A stretch of 64,000 nt of DNA from CALABS01 sp050260775 (GCA_050260775.1 JBLNCP010000022.1:186001-250000), one strand, 5' to 3'. Shown: positions 51,368 to 62,067, counted from the stretch's first letter. Notes: a model not told the origin generated them from the letters alone. A program made the numbers and translations.

Positions 51368-53446
51368 TCAGGCAGCCACCATCGCCAGCAGAAGGATGGC
51401 GACGAGGTTGATGATCTTGATCATCGGGTTGACGGCCGGGCCGGCGGTGTCCTTGTAGGGGTCGCCGACGGTGTCACCGGTCACGGCCGCCTTGTGGGCG
51501 TCCGAACCCTTGCCACCGAAGTGGCCGTCCTCGATGTACTTCTTCGCGTTGTCCCACGCGCCGCCGCCCGAGGTCATCGAGATGGCGACAAACAGGCCGG
51601 TCACGATCGTGCCGAGCAGCATGGCGCCCAGCGCGGTGAAGGCGGCCGACTGGCCCGCGAAGATGCGGACCACGAAGTACAGAACGATCGGCGACAGGAC
51701 CGGCAGCATCGAGGGGACAATCATCTCCTTGATGGCGGCCTTGGTCAGCATGTCGACGGCACGGCCGTAATCGGGCTTGCCGGTGCCTTCCATGATGCCG
51801 GGGATTTCCTTGAACTGGCGGCGAACCTCCAGCACGACGGAACCAGCGGCACGGCCGACGGCCTGCATGCCCATGGCACCGAACAGGTACGGCAGCAAGC
51901 CGCCCACGAACAGGCCGACCACGGTGAACGGATCCTCGAGGCTGAAGCTGATCGAGAGGTTCGGGAAGTAGTGCTTCAGGTCCGAGGTGTAGGCGGCGAA
52001 CAGCACCAGGGCGGCCAGACCGGCCGAGCCGATGGCGTAGCCCTTGGTCACGGCCTTGGTGGTGTTGCCGACTGCGTCGAGCGCGTCGGTGGTCTTGCGG
52101 ACCTCCTTCGGCAGTTCGGCCATCTCGGCGATGCCACCGGCGTTGTCGGTGACCGGGCCGTAGGCGTCGAGGGCCACGATCATGCCGGCCAGGGCCAGCA
52201 TGGTGGTCGCGGCGATGGCGATGCCGAACAGGCCGGCGACGGTGAAGGCGGCGATGATGGCGACCGAGATCACCAGCACCGGCAGCGCGGTCGCTTCCAT
52301 CGACACGGCCAGGCCCTGGATCACGTTGGTGCCGTGACCGGTGACCGAAGCCTGGGCCACCGACTTGACCGGACGGAAGTCGGTGCCGGTGTAGTACTCG
52401 GTGATCCACACCAGCAGGCCGGTGACGACCAGGCCGATGATCGAGCACAGGAACAGCGACGAACCGCTGACCACCCTGTCGCCCATGGCGAAGGTGGCGC
52501 TGAAGCCGCCGAAGCCGACGATGATGGTGCCGGCGATCAGGCCGGCCGACAGGATGCCGGTGACGATCAGCCCCTTGTACAGGGCCTTCATGATCTTCTG
52601 CGACTCGTCGAGCTTGACGAAGAAGGTGCCAACGACCGAAGCGACGATGCAGACCGCGCAGACGACCAGCGGGAACAGCATCATGGCAGCCTGGTCGGCG
52701 CCGGTGAAGAAGATCGACGCCAGCACCATGGTGCCGACGATGGTCACGGCGTAGGTCTCGAACAGGTCGGCGGCCATGCCGGCGCAGTCGCCGACGTTGT
52801 CGCCCACGTTGTCGGCGATCACGGCCGGGTTGCGCGGATCATCCTCGGGGATGCCGGCTTCCACCTTGCCCACCAGGTCGGCGCCCACGTCGGCGCCCTT
52901 GGTGAAGATGCCGCCGCCCAGACGGGCGAAGATCGAGATCAGCGACGCGCCGAACGACAAGGCGACCAGCGCCTCGACCAGATGGCGGGAGTCAAGCTTC
53001 AGGCTCTGCAGGATGGCGTAGTAGCCGGCAACGCCCAGCAGGCCGAGACCGACCACCAGCATGCCGGTGATGGCGCCCGACTTGAAGGCGACGTCCAGCG
53101 CCGGCTGCATGCCGCCCGAACGGGCCGCCTCGGCGGTACGCACGTTGGCGCGCACCGAGACGTGCATGCCGATGTAGCCGGCGATGCCCGAGCAGATGGC
53201 GCCGAGCACGAAGCCCGCGGCCTGGAATACGCCCAGCCACACGGCCAGGATGATGGCAATCACCACGCCGACGATGCCGATGGTGGTGTATTGACGGTTG
53301 AGGTAGGCCTTAGCGCCTTCTTGGACGGCGCCGGCGATTTCCTGCATGCGCGGCGTACCCGCCGGCGTCGCCATCACGGACTTGATGGCGAACAGGCCGT
53401 AGGCCAGCGCCAAAAAGCCGCAGACGATCACGAAGATGTTTCCCAT
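51368..53446 (-). CDS. hppA: K+-independent proton-translocating pyrophosphatase
   Basis: 692 residues with about 16 helices. Catalytic motifs GGGIFTKGADVGADLVGKVE and NVGDNVGDCAGMAADLFE, and GNTTKAVTKGYAIGSA near the middle: the Lys after GNTT is the mark of the K+-independent class. It pumps H+ using PPi. Single gene with its own terminator; 233 AT-richer bases upstream probably hold its promoter. Confidence 0.96.
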   Translation of the reverse strand: MGNIFVIVCGFLALAYGLFAIKSVMATPAGTPRMQEIAGAVQEGAKAYLNRQYTTIGIVGVVIAIILAVWLGVFQAAGFVLGAICSGIAGYIGMHVSVRANVRTAEAARSGGMQPALDVAFKSGAITGMLVVGLGLLGVAGYYAILQSLKLDSRHLVEALVALSFGASLISIFARLGGGIFTKGADVGADLVGKVEAGIPEDDPRNPAVIADNVGDNVGDCAGMAADLFETYAVTIVGTMVLASIFFTGADQAAMMLFPLVVCAVCIVASVVGTFFVKLDESQKIMKALYKGLIVTGILSAGLIAGTIIVGFGGFSATFAMGDRVVSGSSLFLCSIIGLVVTGLLVWITEYYTGTDFRPVKSVAQASVTGHGTNVIQGLAVSMEATALPVLVISVAIIAAFTVAGLFGIAIAATTMLALAGMIVALDAYGPVTDNAGGIAEMAELPKEVRKTTDALDAVGNTTKAVTKGYAIGSAGLAALVLFAAYTSDLKHYFPNLSISFSLEDPFTVVGLFVGGLLPYLFGAMGMQAVGRAAGSVVLEVRRQFKEIPGIMEGTGKPDYGRAVDMLTKAAIKEMIVPSMLPVLSPIVLYFVVRIFAGQSAAFTALGAMLLGTIVTGLFVAISMTSGGGAWDNAKKYIEDGHFGGKGSDAHKAAVTGDTVGDPYKDTAGPAVNPMIKIINLVAILLLAMVAA

Positions 53447-53679
53447 GTTGTCTCGATCCCCTGAGCTGCTTTTTAATCTTGTCGCGCCAGGCGTCCCTCA
53501 CGGGCGGGTGCTCGTCGGGCAGAGGCGGACGAAGCGGCAAGAAGCTGCCAGAATAAGCCCAAGGATGCAATAAATTGCTCAAGGTAATACGCCTTTAGCG
53601 CAATTATGAGCATATTCTAATTATATAATCTTTCCAAACCCGTTTCATCGTTTAGGGCATGCCTACCCCGCTGAGGAGG

Positions 53680-54177
53680 TTAACGGAGGCTCGCCTGTTC
53701 GATGACAATATCCTCGACCATCCCCGCGCCCAGGGTTCTGTCGGCCACCTTGACCAAGCGCCTCGAAACCGCGGCGGTATCGATGGCGCCACTTTCATGA
53801 ACTCGGGGCGGCAGGAAAGACATCATGTCCTCAAGGAAGAAATGTTGCAGTCTCGGCAAGGACTGGGCGACTTTTTCCTTCTTATCGAAGGGAACCTGCA
53901 GTCGAAGGATCATCTCGGCCTGCCGTTTGACCTCGCGGTCTTGGACCAGCGGGACGATGAGGATGCCGAAATCGACATAGCTCTTGGCGGGAGCCGTGGG
54001 CGCGACAGCGGCGGTCGGACTCGACGGCGCCTTGCCGATCAGCACATTGACCTTCTCGATCGGATCGACGCCCCAGAAATAGAGGCCGCCAATGACCGCT
54101 CCGATCATCAACAGGAAGGCGACGGCTAGGAAAATCAAGCGGACCACGCGTCCCCACCTCCTCAGAAATGGCGCCAC
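53680..54177 (-). CDS. Membrane-anchored FliL-like protein, unknown
   Basis: 165 residues. One N-terminal membrane helix (VVRLIFLAVAFLLMIGAVIG) with a basic front, a Pro/Ala linker, then a compact domain (YVDFGILIVPLVQDREVKRQ onward) with a helical ending and IVIEQASL. The size and layout resemble FliL, but no flagellar gene is nearby. It overlaps the thiL 3' end by 16 bases, so it is likely cotranscribed. Function unknown. Confidence 0.6.
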   Translation of the reverse strand: MAPFLRRWGRVVRLIFLAVAFLLMIGAVIGGLYFWGVDPIEKVNVLIGKAPSSPTAAVAPTAPAKSYVDFGILIVPLVQDREVKRQAEMILRLQVPFDKKEKVAQSLPRLQHFFLEDMMSFLPPRVHESGAIDTAAVSRRLVKVADRTLGAGMVEDIVIEQASLR

Positions 54178-55130
54178 CCGCCAAGCCCAACGGCCAGGGG
54201 CCTGCCGGATGCGTCAATCACTTTGACGCCGGCTCCTTCCTCGATGCGGCCGATCCTGGCGATAGGCATGAAAATATCGGCCGCCTCGGCCAGAAGCTCG
54301 TGGCGAACCGCCGTCGGTGCCGTAAACAGCAACTCGTAATCATCTCCGCCCGTCAGCACGGTGGCAAGGCGTGAGTGGTCGGCGTCGACCGCAGCCCGGG
54401 CCGCATCGGACATCGGCACATGGGGAGCCTCTATGACCGCGGCCACACCGGAAGCGCGCGCGAGGTGGCCAAGGTCCTGAACGAGGCCATCCGAAATGTC
54501 CATTCCCGCGCTCGCGAACCGGGCGAAGCGCGGCCCGGCGGTGACGCGCGGCCGCGGCAGACGGTACCGATCGGCCAGAAACGCGGCATGCGCCGGTGGC
54601 ACCGCCAACTCGCCCCGAGCCGCAAACAGGCCGAGAGCGCCATCGCCGATGGTGCCGGTCACCCACACGTCGTCTCCCGGACGGGCTCCCGAGCGCAGGA
54701 TCGCGGCCCCGGTTGCGACCCGGCCGAACGCGGTGAGCGAAAGGGTCAATGGGCCGGAGGTCGCCACTGTGTCGCCACCGATCAGATGGACCCCGAATTC
54801 CTGGAGGTCGTCGCCCAATCCGCGGGCGAAGGCGCGCAGCCACTCCTCCGCCACCCCGCGCGGAAACGCGGCCGCCAGCATGACGGCGAAGGGCTCCGCG
54901 CCCTTGGCCGCCAGATCGGACAGGTTGACGCGCAAGAGCTTGCGGGCGATTAAGTCTGGCGGATCCTCGGGGAGGAAATGCACCCCCGCCACCATGGCAT
55001 CCACGGTGACCACGCTTTGCGTACCCGGGACAGCATCTAGCAGTGCGGCGTCGTCCCTCAGGCCGAGGGCACCGGGGAAACCAGCCGCCAGCGGCGCGAA
55101 CAGCTCGGCGATAAGCGTGAATTCATCCAT
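54162..55130 (-). CDS. thiL: Thiamine-monophosphate kinase
   Basis: 322 residues. RDDAALLDAVPGTQSVVTVD near the start, LSDLAAKGAEPFAVMLA, GGDTVATSGPLTLSLTAFG and DISDGLVQDLGHLARASGV, plus GGDDYELLFT near the end, all ThiL motifs. It makes thiamine diphosphate. In the usual nusB-thiL order. ATG 55130 begins the conserved region. Confidence 0.95.
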   Translation of the reverse strand: MDEFTLIAELFAPLAAGFPGALGLRDDAALLDAVPGTQSVVTVDAMVAGVHFLPEDPPDLIARKLLRVNLSDLAAKGAEPFAVMLAAAFPRGVAEEWLRAFARGLGDDLQEFGVHLIGGDTVATSGPLTLSLTAFGRVATGAAILRSGARPGDDVWVTGTIGDGALGLFAARGELAVPPAHAAFLADRYRLPRPRVTAGPRFARFASAGMDISDGLVQDLGHLARASGVAAVIEAPHVPMSDAARAAVDADHSRLATVLTGGDDYELLFTAPTAVRHELLAEAADIFMPIARIGRIEEGAGVKVIDASGRPLAVGLGGWRHF

Positions 55131-55186
55131 GGGCATTCCGCCTTTCGGCACCCCGGGACCGGAGGGCGATCCCGGAATGACACCCA

Positions 55187-55666
55187 TCAGCCCTTCTCGA
55201 ACTCCTCGGGCCGCAGCGCCCGGGCGACGCGGTCGAGGACGGCGTTGACCAGCCCCGGTTCGGGGCCGGCGTAGAAGGCGTGGGCGACGTCCACATATTC
55301 GGAGATCGCCACCCGGGCCGGGGTCTGCGGCCGCGACTTGATCTCGAAGGCGCCGGCGCGAAGGATGGCGCGCAACACCGCCTCCAGACGTTCGACCGTC
55401 CAGTCGCGTGAAAGGGCGCGCCCGACGATTTCATCGACCGCCGGGGCTTCAGCGGTCGCGCCGACCACGATAAAGGCGACCAGGTCGCCATCGGGTTCAG
55501 CCAGCCGGCCCCGGGGCTCGTCCTGACGGGAACGGAACTCGTCAAGCGCCTCCTGGGCGCTGACGCCGGTAATCTCCATGGAATAAAGCGCCTGGACGGC
55601 GGAGAGCCGGGCCGCGCTGCGGCGGGCGGCGTTATTGTTCGGCTTGCGGGCGGGGCTTTTGCTCAT
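55187..55666 (-). CDS. nusB: Transcription antitermination factor NusB
   Basis: 159 residues. Basic start, then RLSAVQALYSMEITG, ILRAGAFEIKSRPQTPARVA and ISEYVDVAHAFYAGPEPGLV NAVLDRV, the all-helical NusB fold. It acts with NusE in rRNA antitermination. Follows ribH after 11 bases. Confidence 0.94.
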   Translation of the reverse strand: MSKSPARKPNNNAARRSAARLSAVQALYSMEITGVSAQEALDEFRSRQDEPRGRLAEPDGDLVAFIVVGATAEAPAVDEIVGRALSRDWTVERLEAVLRAILRAGAFEIKSRPQTPARVAISEYVDVAHAFYAGPEPGLVNAVLDRVARALRPEEFEKG

Positions 55667-55677
55667 TCTCTTCTGTG

Positions 55678-56133
55678 TTAGGACAGTTTCAGCTCGCGCT
55701 TGAGCTCCATCATGCGAAGGCAGGCGCGCGCCGCCAAGCCTCCGATGTTCTTGCGGGTCGGGTCGGCGCGCTTCAAGGCCTGGGCCTCGTCGTGAACCGT
55801 GAGAACACCGTTGCCCAGCGCCAGGTTGTGGCGGATGGACAATTCGGCCTGTCCCCGCATGCTCTCGGAGCAGACGTAGTTGTAATGGTCGCTCTCGCCA
55901 CGGATGGCGGTCCCAAGCGTGACGAAGCCATCCCAATGAACCGGAGCGGTCCCCTGATCCTCGGCCGCCAGCACCATGGCCAGAGTGGCCGGGATTTCGT
56001 AGACGCCGGGCACGGTCATCTTGTCCCAGGCCACACCGGCCTCTTCGAGCGCCTTGACGGCGCCGTCCAGAAGCATGTCGGCAATGTGGTCGTAGAACCG
56101 GGCTTCGATGATCAGAACCCTCGGCTTGCTCAT
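55678..56133 (-). CDS. ribH: 6,7-dimethyl-8-ribityllumazine synthase
   Basis: 151 residues. VLIIEARFYDHIADMLLDGA, VPGVYEIPATLAMVL, the catalytic-loop segment GTAIRGESDHYNYVC and LGNGVLTVHDEAQALKRA match RibH. It condenses the 4-carbon unit with the ribityl-aminopyrimidine. ATG 56133 chosen (GAGGA upstream). Confidence 0.95.
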   Translation of the reverse strand: MSKPRVLIIEARFYDHIADMLLDGAVKALEEAGVAWDKMTVPGVYEIPATLAMVLAAEDQGTAPVHWDGFVTLGTAIRGESDHYNYVCSESMRGQAELSIRHNLALGNGVLTVHDEAQALKRADPTRKNIGGLAARACLRMMELKRELKLS

Positions 56134-56144
56134 GCTCTTCGTCC

Positions 56145-57257
56145 TCAAACCGGGATGGCACGCTGGTCGACCACCTCGAGGCCGAAGCCCTCCAGGCCGA
56201 TCAGGGTCTTCTTGGTGTTCGACAGCAGGATCATCTTGTTGACCCCCAGATCCAGGAGGATCTGCGCTCCGACGCCGTAGTCGCGCAGCTCCGCCGGCCG
56301 CGCCTGGGATTCCAGCTGGGCGCGCACTTGGTCGGACAGGCTGGTGGCGCGGGGCTCGCGCACCAGCACGATGACGCCGCGGCCGTGCTCGGCGATCATC
56401 TCCATGGCGGTGTGGAGCTGGCCGGCCTTGCCCGAGCCCTGGTCGCCGAGCACATCGTCGAGGATGTTGACGGCGTGGACGCGGACCATCACCGGGCCGT
56501 CGCCGTGGGCCAGGTTGCCCTTAACGAGCGCGATATGCTCGGCGTAGGCCACGGTGTTGACGTAGACCATCATCTTCCAGTCCCCACCCCACTTGGAGTG
56601 GAAGGGCGCCTCGAGGTCGCGGCGCACGACGCGGTCGTGCCGGCGGCGGTAGGCGATGAGGTCGGCGATGGTGGCGATCTTGAGCCCGTGGAACTGAGCG
56701 AACTTCACCAGGTCCGGCATGCGGGCCATGGTGCCGTCGTCGTTCATGATCTCGCAGATGACGCCGGACGGGTTGAGCCCGGCAAGGCGGGAAATGTCGA
56801 CGGCAGCCTCGGTATGGCCGGCCCGCACCAGAACACCGCCCTCACGCGCCATCAGCGGGAAGACGTGGCCGGGGGTGACGATGTCATGCCGGGTCTTCGA
56901 CGGGTCGATGGCAACCTGGACGGTTCGGGCGCGGTCGGCGGCCGAAATGCCGGTGGTCACCCCTTCGCGCGCCTCGATCGAGACGGTGAAAGCGGTTTCC
57001 ATGCGGGTGCCGTTGTTGGCGCTCATGGGCCGCAGGCCGAGTTCCTCGCAGCGCCCGCGCGTCATCGACAGGCAGATCAGGCCGCGGCCGAACTTGGCCA
57101 TGAAGTTGATGGCATCGGGCGTGGCCATCTGGGCCGGGATGACAAGGTCACCCTCGTTCTCGCGGTCCTCGTCATCGACCAGAATGAACATCCGGCCTTG
57201 GCGGGCTTCTTCGATGATCTCCTCGATGGAGGAGAGATAGGAATGGTATTCCGACAC
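56145..57257 (-). CDS. ribB: 3,4-dihydroxy-2-butanone 4-phosphate synthase with degenerate GCHII domain (RibBX)
   Basis: 370 residues. RibB part: GRMFILVDDEDRENEGDLVI, RGLICLSMT and HTEAAVDISRLAGL (about 15-210). The C-terminal half resembles GTP cyclohydrolase II, but the zinc Cys cluster (CxxGDxFxSxxCDC) is absent: the region reads VLGDQGSGKAGQLHTAMEM. Such RibBX proteins keep only RibB activity; GCHII must be elsewhere. Between ribE and ribH. Confidence 0.92.
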   Translation of the reverse strand: MSEYHSYLSSIEEIIEEARQGRMFILVDDEDRENEGDLVIPAQMATPDAINFMAKFGRGLICLSMTRGRCEELGLRPMSANNGTRMETAFTVSIEAREGVTTGISAADRARTVQVAIDPSKTRHDIVTPGHVFPLMAREGGVLVRAGHTEAAVDISRLAGLNPSGVICEIMNDDGTMARMPDLVKFAQFHGLKIATIADLIAYRRRHDRVVRRDLEAPFHSKWGGDWKMMVYVNTVAYAEHIALVKGNLAHGDGPVMVRVHAVNILDDVLGDQGSGKAGQLHTAMEMIAEHGRGVIVLVREPRATSLSDQVRAQLESQARPAELRDYGVGAQILLDLGVNKMILLSNTKKTLIGLEGFGLEVVDQRAIPV

Positions 57258-57262
57258 GGCCG

Positions 57263-57856
57263 TCAGTCCTTCTCGATCAGCCGGGCAACATAGCGCGCGA
57301 GCATGTCGATTTCCATGTTCACGCGGCTGCCGGGGCGGTAGGTGCCGAACGTGGTCACCGCCTGGGTATGGGGAATGACGTTGATGCCGAAGCGACGGCC
57401 GTCAACCTCATTGACGGTCAGGGACACACCGTCAAGCGCAACGGAGCCCTTGGGGGCCACGAACTTCGCCAGGTCGGCCGGCGCCTCGAACATGAAGCGC
57501 AGCGACTGGTTCTCGGGCGTGATCGACACGATCGTGGCGACGCCGTCGACGTGGCCGGACACGATGTGGCCGCCCAACTCGTCCCCGACCTTCATGGCGC
57601 GCTCGAGGTTGACCTTGCCGCCTTCGGTCCAATCGCCGAGGGTGGTCTTCGACAGCGTTTCCGCCGATGCTTCGATGGCGTACCAGCCCGGCCCCGTCTC
57701 GATGACCGTCAGGCAGGCGCCGTTATGGGCGATGCTGGCGCCGATATCGATTGTTGCAGTATCGTAATGGGTGGCGATCTCGAAGCGGGTGTCTTTGCCC
57801 GCCCCTTTCACCACCCGCCGCACTTCACCCAGATCGGTGACGATGCCGGTGAACAT
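57263..57856 (-). CDS. ribE: Riboflavin synthase, alpha chain
   Basis: 197 residues. Two lumazine-binding repeats: MFTGIVTDLGEVRRVV and NGACLTVIE at the first, and the GHIVSGHVDGVATI and LDGVSLTVNEV at the second. It dismutates two lumazines to riboflavin. Five bases after ribBX. Confidence 0.96.
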   Translation of the reverse strand: MFTGIVTDLGEVRRVVKGAGKDTRFEIATHYDTATIDIGASIAHNGACLTVIETGPGWYAIEASAETLSKTTLGDWTEGGKVNLERAMKVGDELGGHIVSGHVDGVATIVSITPENQSLRFMFEAPADLAKFVAPKGSVALDGVSLTVNEVDGRRFGINVIPHTQAVTTFGTYRPGSRVNMEIDMLARYVARLIEKD

Positions 57857-57872
57857 CGGCCAAAGTCCTCCC

Positions 57873-58988
57873 TCAGATTTTCTTATATGTTTCCATCACG
57901 TCGTCGCCGACGGGAATGATCTCCACCCGTTCGAACCGGGGGGCTTGCTCAAGACGGTCGACGCCAAACGAAACCGCCGCCGGCAGACCGTCACCGCCGA
58001 TCAGGCGCGCCGAGCGGAACCACACCATCCGGTCGACGAGGCCATCGCGCAACAGGGCTGCGGCGAGGTGCGCGCCGCCCTCGACCAGCACACGGGTGAC
58101 ATCGCTTTCGGCGAGAGCCCTGAGGGCCGCCCTGAGGTCGATGCTGTGATCCGGTCCCGGCGGAAGTTCAATCAGGTCCACGCCAGCATCCTGGAAGGCC
58201 TGCACGCGATCGGGATCGCCGCCCTCAAGCGTAAGGACCCAGGTCGGAGTTTCGCTGGCGGTGGCCACAAGCTTGCTGGTCAGCGGCAGGCGCAGCCGCC
58301 CGTCCACCACCACTCGCACCGGCGAGCGTTCGCCGAGGCCGGGCAGGCGGCACGTCAGTTCCGGATCGTCGGCCAGGGCGGTGCCGCTGCCAACCATGAT
58401 GGCATCATATTCAGCGCGCAACAGATGCCCGGCGGCCCGCGACGCCTCCCCGGTGATCCACTTGCTCTCGCCGGCGTGCGTGGCGATGCGGCCGTCGAGC
58501 GTGGTGGCGAGCTTGAGCGTCACCAGCGGCCGCCCTTCGGCAACTTTCATGAAGAAGCCGGCGTTGACCTCGGCCGCCTCGTCCCGGCACAGCCCCGACG
58601 ACACCGCGATGCCGGCGGCGCGCAGGATGTCGAGCCCCTTTCCGGCCGTGCGCGGATCGGGATCCTCGATGGCGGCAACCACCCGCGCGATTCCGGCCGC
58701 TACCAGCGCCTCGGCGCAAGGCGGGGTCTTGCCATGATGGGCGCAGGGCTCAAGGGTAACGTAAGCGGTCGCACCGCGCGCCGCCTCGCCCGCCATGGCC
58801 AGCGCCTCCGTTTCCGCATGGGGGCGTCCGCCCGGCTGCGTGAAGCCGCGCCCGACGACCCGACCGTCATTGACGATGACGCACCCTACCGCCGGATTGG
58901 GCCACACGGTCCCCAGACCCCGGCGGCCCAGCGCCAGGGCCGAGCGCATGTGAGCGCGGTCTTCGTCAGTCGTCGTCGCGTGCGCCAC
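57873..58988 (-). CDS. ribD: Bifunctional pyrimidine deaminase/reductase RibD
   Basis: 371 residues. Deaminase part: GRRGLGTVWPNPAVGCVIV, HAETEAL and TLEPCAHHGKTPPCAEAL (zinc site). Reductase part from about 150: PLVTLKLATTLDGRIA and MVGSGTALADDPELTCR. GTG start 58988 overlaps the nrdR stop by 23 bases; an internal ATG is possible. Second and third steps of riboflavin synthesis. Confidence 0.94.
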   Translation of the reverse strand: MAHATTTDEDRAHMRSALALGRRGLGTVWPNPAVGCVIVNDGRVVGRGFTQPGGRPHAETEALAMAGEAARGATAYVTLEPCAHHGKTPPCAEALVAAGIARVVAAIEDPDPRTAGKGLDILRAAGIAVSSGLCRDEAAEVNAGFFMKVAEGRPLVTLKLATTLDGRIATHAGESKWITGEASRAAGHLLRAEYDAIMVGSGTALADDPELTCRLPGLGERSPVRVVVDGRLRLPLTSKLVATASETPTWVLTLEGGDPDRVQAFQDAGVDLIELPPGPDHSIDLRAALRALAESDVTRVLVEGGAHLAAALLRDGLVDRMVWFRSARLIGGDGLPAAVSFGVDRLEQAPRFERVEIIPVGDDVMETYKKI

Positions 58989-59433
58989 CGACCATCTTAC
59001 CCAGGAAGTCCTCGAAGTCTTTCGCTTCGCGGAAGTTGCGGTAGACCGAGGCGTAGCGGACGTAGGCGACCTTGTCGAGGTCCATCAGTACGTCCATCAC
59101 CAGCTCGCCAATGTACTTCGACGGCACCTCATTCTCGCCCATGCTTTCAAGCCGGCGATGGATACCGTTGACGATGCGCTCGATCTGCTCCTCGTCCACC
59201 GGGCGCTTCCTCAGCGCGATGCGGATCGACTTCAGCAGCTTGTCGCGATCGAACGCAGCGCGCCCGCCATCCTTCTTGATGACCACCAGGTCACGGATCT
59301 GGACCCGCTCGAAGGTAGTGAACCGCGACCCGCAGGCCGGACAGGACCGGCGCCGCCGGATCGCCGAGTTGTCCTCGGTCGGGCGGGAATCCTTCACCTG
59401 GGTATCATCATGACCGCAGAACGGACAACGCAT
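58966..59433 (-). CDS. nrdR: Transcriptional repressor NrdR
   Basis: 155 residues. Zinc ribbon MRCPFCGHDDTQVKDSRPTE with SCPACGSRFTTFERVQ, then the ATP-cone (DLVVIKKDGGRAAFDRDKLL). It represses ribonucleotide reductase. The nrdR-ribD order is widespread. glyA lies upstream. Confidence 0.97.
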   Translation of the reverse strand: MRCPFCGHDDTQVKDSRPTEDNSAIRRRRSCPACGSRFTTFERVQIRDLVVIKKDGGRAAFDRDKLLKSIRIALRKRPVDEEQIERIVNGIHRRLESMGENEVPSKYIGELVMDVLMDLDKVAYVRYASVYRNFREAKDFEDFLGKMVGGARDDD

Positions 59434-59453
59434 GGACCATTTCCCCCTGAGTG

Positions 59454-59477
59454 GGGCCGCCGTCCCCTTGGCGGCCC
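59454..59477 (-). other. Hairpin between glyA and nrdR
   Basis: GGGCCGCC (59454-59461) pairs with GGCGGCCC (59470-59477); 8-base loop and no T-run. It could be an RNA-stabilising hairpin or a weak terminator. Confidence 0.35.
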
Positions 59478-59490
59478 TCCCTGCCCTGTC

Positions 59491-60771
<1,281 letters not shown>

Positions 60772-60802
60772 GACACTCTTTCTGGTATGAGGGTCGTGGT
60801 TC

Positions 60803-61252
60803 TCAGCGCTCGCCGTTCTCGGCCAGCTTGGCGACCCGCCGCGCATGGCGGCCGCCCTCGAATTCGGTGCTCAGGAAGATGTCGACGCATTCCCTGGCGA
60901 CCTCGGGGCCGATGGTCCGGCCTCCGAGCACCAGGACGTTGGCGTCGTTGTGCTGGCGGGACATGCGGGCGCCGTAGCCGTCGTGCACCAGGGCCGCGCG
61001 GACATGGGCATGTCGGTTGGCGGCGATCGAGATGCCGATGCCGGTGCCGCACATGAGGATGCCCTTCTCGGCCCTCCCCTCCTTGAGCGCCCTGGCCATC
61101 TTCTCGGCGAAGTCGGGATAGTCGACGGACGACGCGCCATCGGTCCCCAGATCCAGGACCTGATAGCCGTTCTTTTCCAACTCGACCTTCAGCTGGTCCT
61201 TCAATTCGACCCCGCCGTGATCCGAGGCCAACGCGATGGTGTGCGAGCCCAT
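60803..61252 (-). CDS. rpiB: Ribose 5-phosphate isomerase B
   Basis: 149 residues. ALASDHGGVELKDQLK, active Cys68 in LMCGTGIGISIAANR, and VLGGRTIGPEVARECVDIFL. It interconverts ribose- and ribulose-5-phosphate. Heads the run toward glyA. Confidence 0.95.
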   Translation of the reverse strand: MGSHTIALASDHGGVELKDQLKVELEKNGYQVLDLGTDGASSVDYPDFAEKMARALKEGRAEKGILMCGTGIGISIAANRHAHVRAALVHDGYGARMSRQHNDANVLVLGGRTIGPEVARECVDIFLSTEFEGGRHARRVAKLAENGER

Positions 61253-61592
61253 GACGATCTTCCCAACAAATCTATGGACGTCCGGCTAGATACCATATCT
61301 CGGCGCGGATTGCCAATGCAGCACTAGCCAATGGGGCGCATTGGGGCGATCTCGGGTCTTTTCTCGATTTCGACTGGACGGGATGTAGACGCATCCCCCG
61401 ACCGGACAAGTGAACCCCGGTCATAGCCACAGACCATTGGGGTATTGCCCTCCCCCTTACGTGGGAGAATTATTGAAAACGTTAGAATGGCCAAGAACTC
61501 ATTACTGGCGTGGCGCAGATTGGAATTGACACCAAAATCGAAGCATGCGTTCATTGATTCAGCCCTGGAACACTAACTCGGTTGACACCCAG
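61253..61592. other. Leader between divergent rpiB and mucR
   Basis: About 340 bases, AT-richer than the genes on both sides. TTGACA at 61526-61531 is a possible -35 but no good -10 follows. MucR-type proteins often bind their own AT-rich leaders. No small gene with a good start was seen. Confidence 0.4.
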
Positions 61593-62045
61593 ATGACTGA
61601 CACCATCGCCGACAAGGCAAGCCGTGACGACATCCTGCGGATGGCCGTCGACGTCGTCGCCGCCTATGTGAGCAAGAACCCGCTACCCGCCGGACAGATC
61701 CCGGAAGTGATCCATACGGTCTACGCCTCGCTTTCTTCGATCGAGAACGGCCAGCCGGAAACCAAGGCGGAGGCGCCGAAGCCCGCCGTTCCGGTGAAGA
61801 AGTCGGTCAATCCCGACTACATCGTCTGCCTTGAGGACGGCAAGAAGCTGAAGATGCTCAAGCGGCATCTGCGCACCACCTACAACATGACCCCGGACGA
61901 GTATCGGGCGAAGTGGGGATTGCCGCCGGACTATCCGATGGTCGCCCCCAATTACGCCGCCCAGCGTTCGGATTTTGCCAAGAAGATCGGGCTGGGACGC
62001 AAGGCCGGCCCGGAAGAAAAGCAGACCCGCCGTCGCGGTCGCTGA
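61593..62045 (+). CDS. mucR: MucR/Ros family transcriptional regulator
   Basis: 150 residues. The prokaryotic zinc-finger: PDYIVCLEDGKKLKMLKRHL and RTTYNMTPDEYRAKWGLP. N-terminus MTDTIADKASRDDILRMAVD matches MucR. The tail is basic (RRRGR). MucR controls surface polysaccharides, motility and cell cycle in alphaproteobacteria. ATG 61593 is chosen; ATG 61545 is possible. A strong terminator follows. Confidence 0.9.
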   Translation: MTDTIADKASRDDILRMAVDVVAAYVSKNPLPAGQIPEVIHTVYASLSSIENGQPETKAEAPKPAVPVKKSVNPDYIVCLEDGKKLKMLKRHLRTTYNMTPDEYRAKWGLPPDYPMVAPNYAAQRSDFAKKIGLGRKAGPEEKQTRRRGR

Positions 62046-62067
62046 TCTCACCGAACGTGAAAAGGCC

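Noticed and set aside
51344..53464. 706-residue open frame on the plus strand
   Set aside because: Antisense to hppA, with His/Gly/Asp-rich low-complexity text typical of a mirror frame in high-GC DNA.
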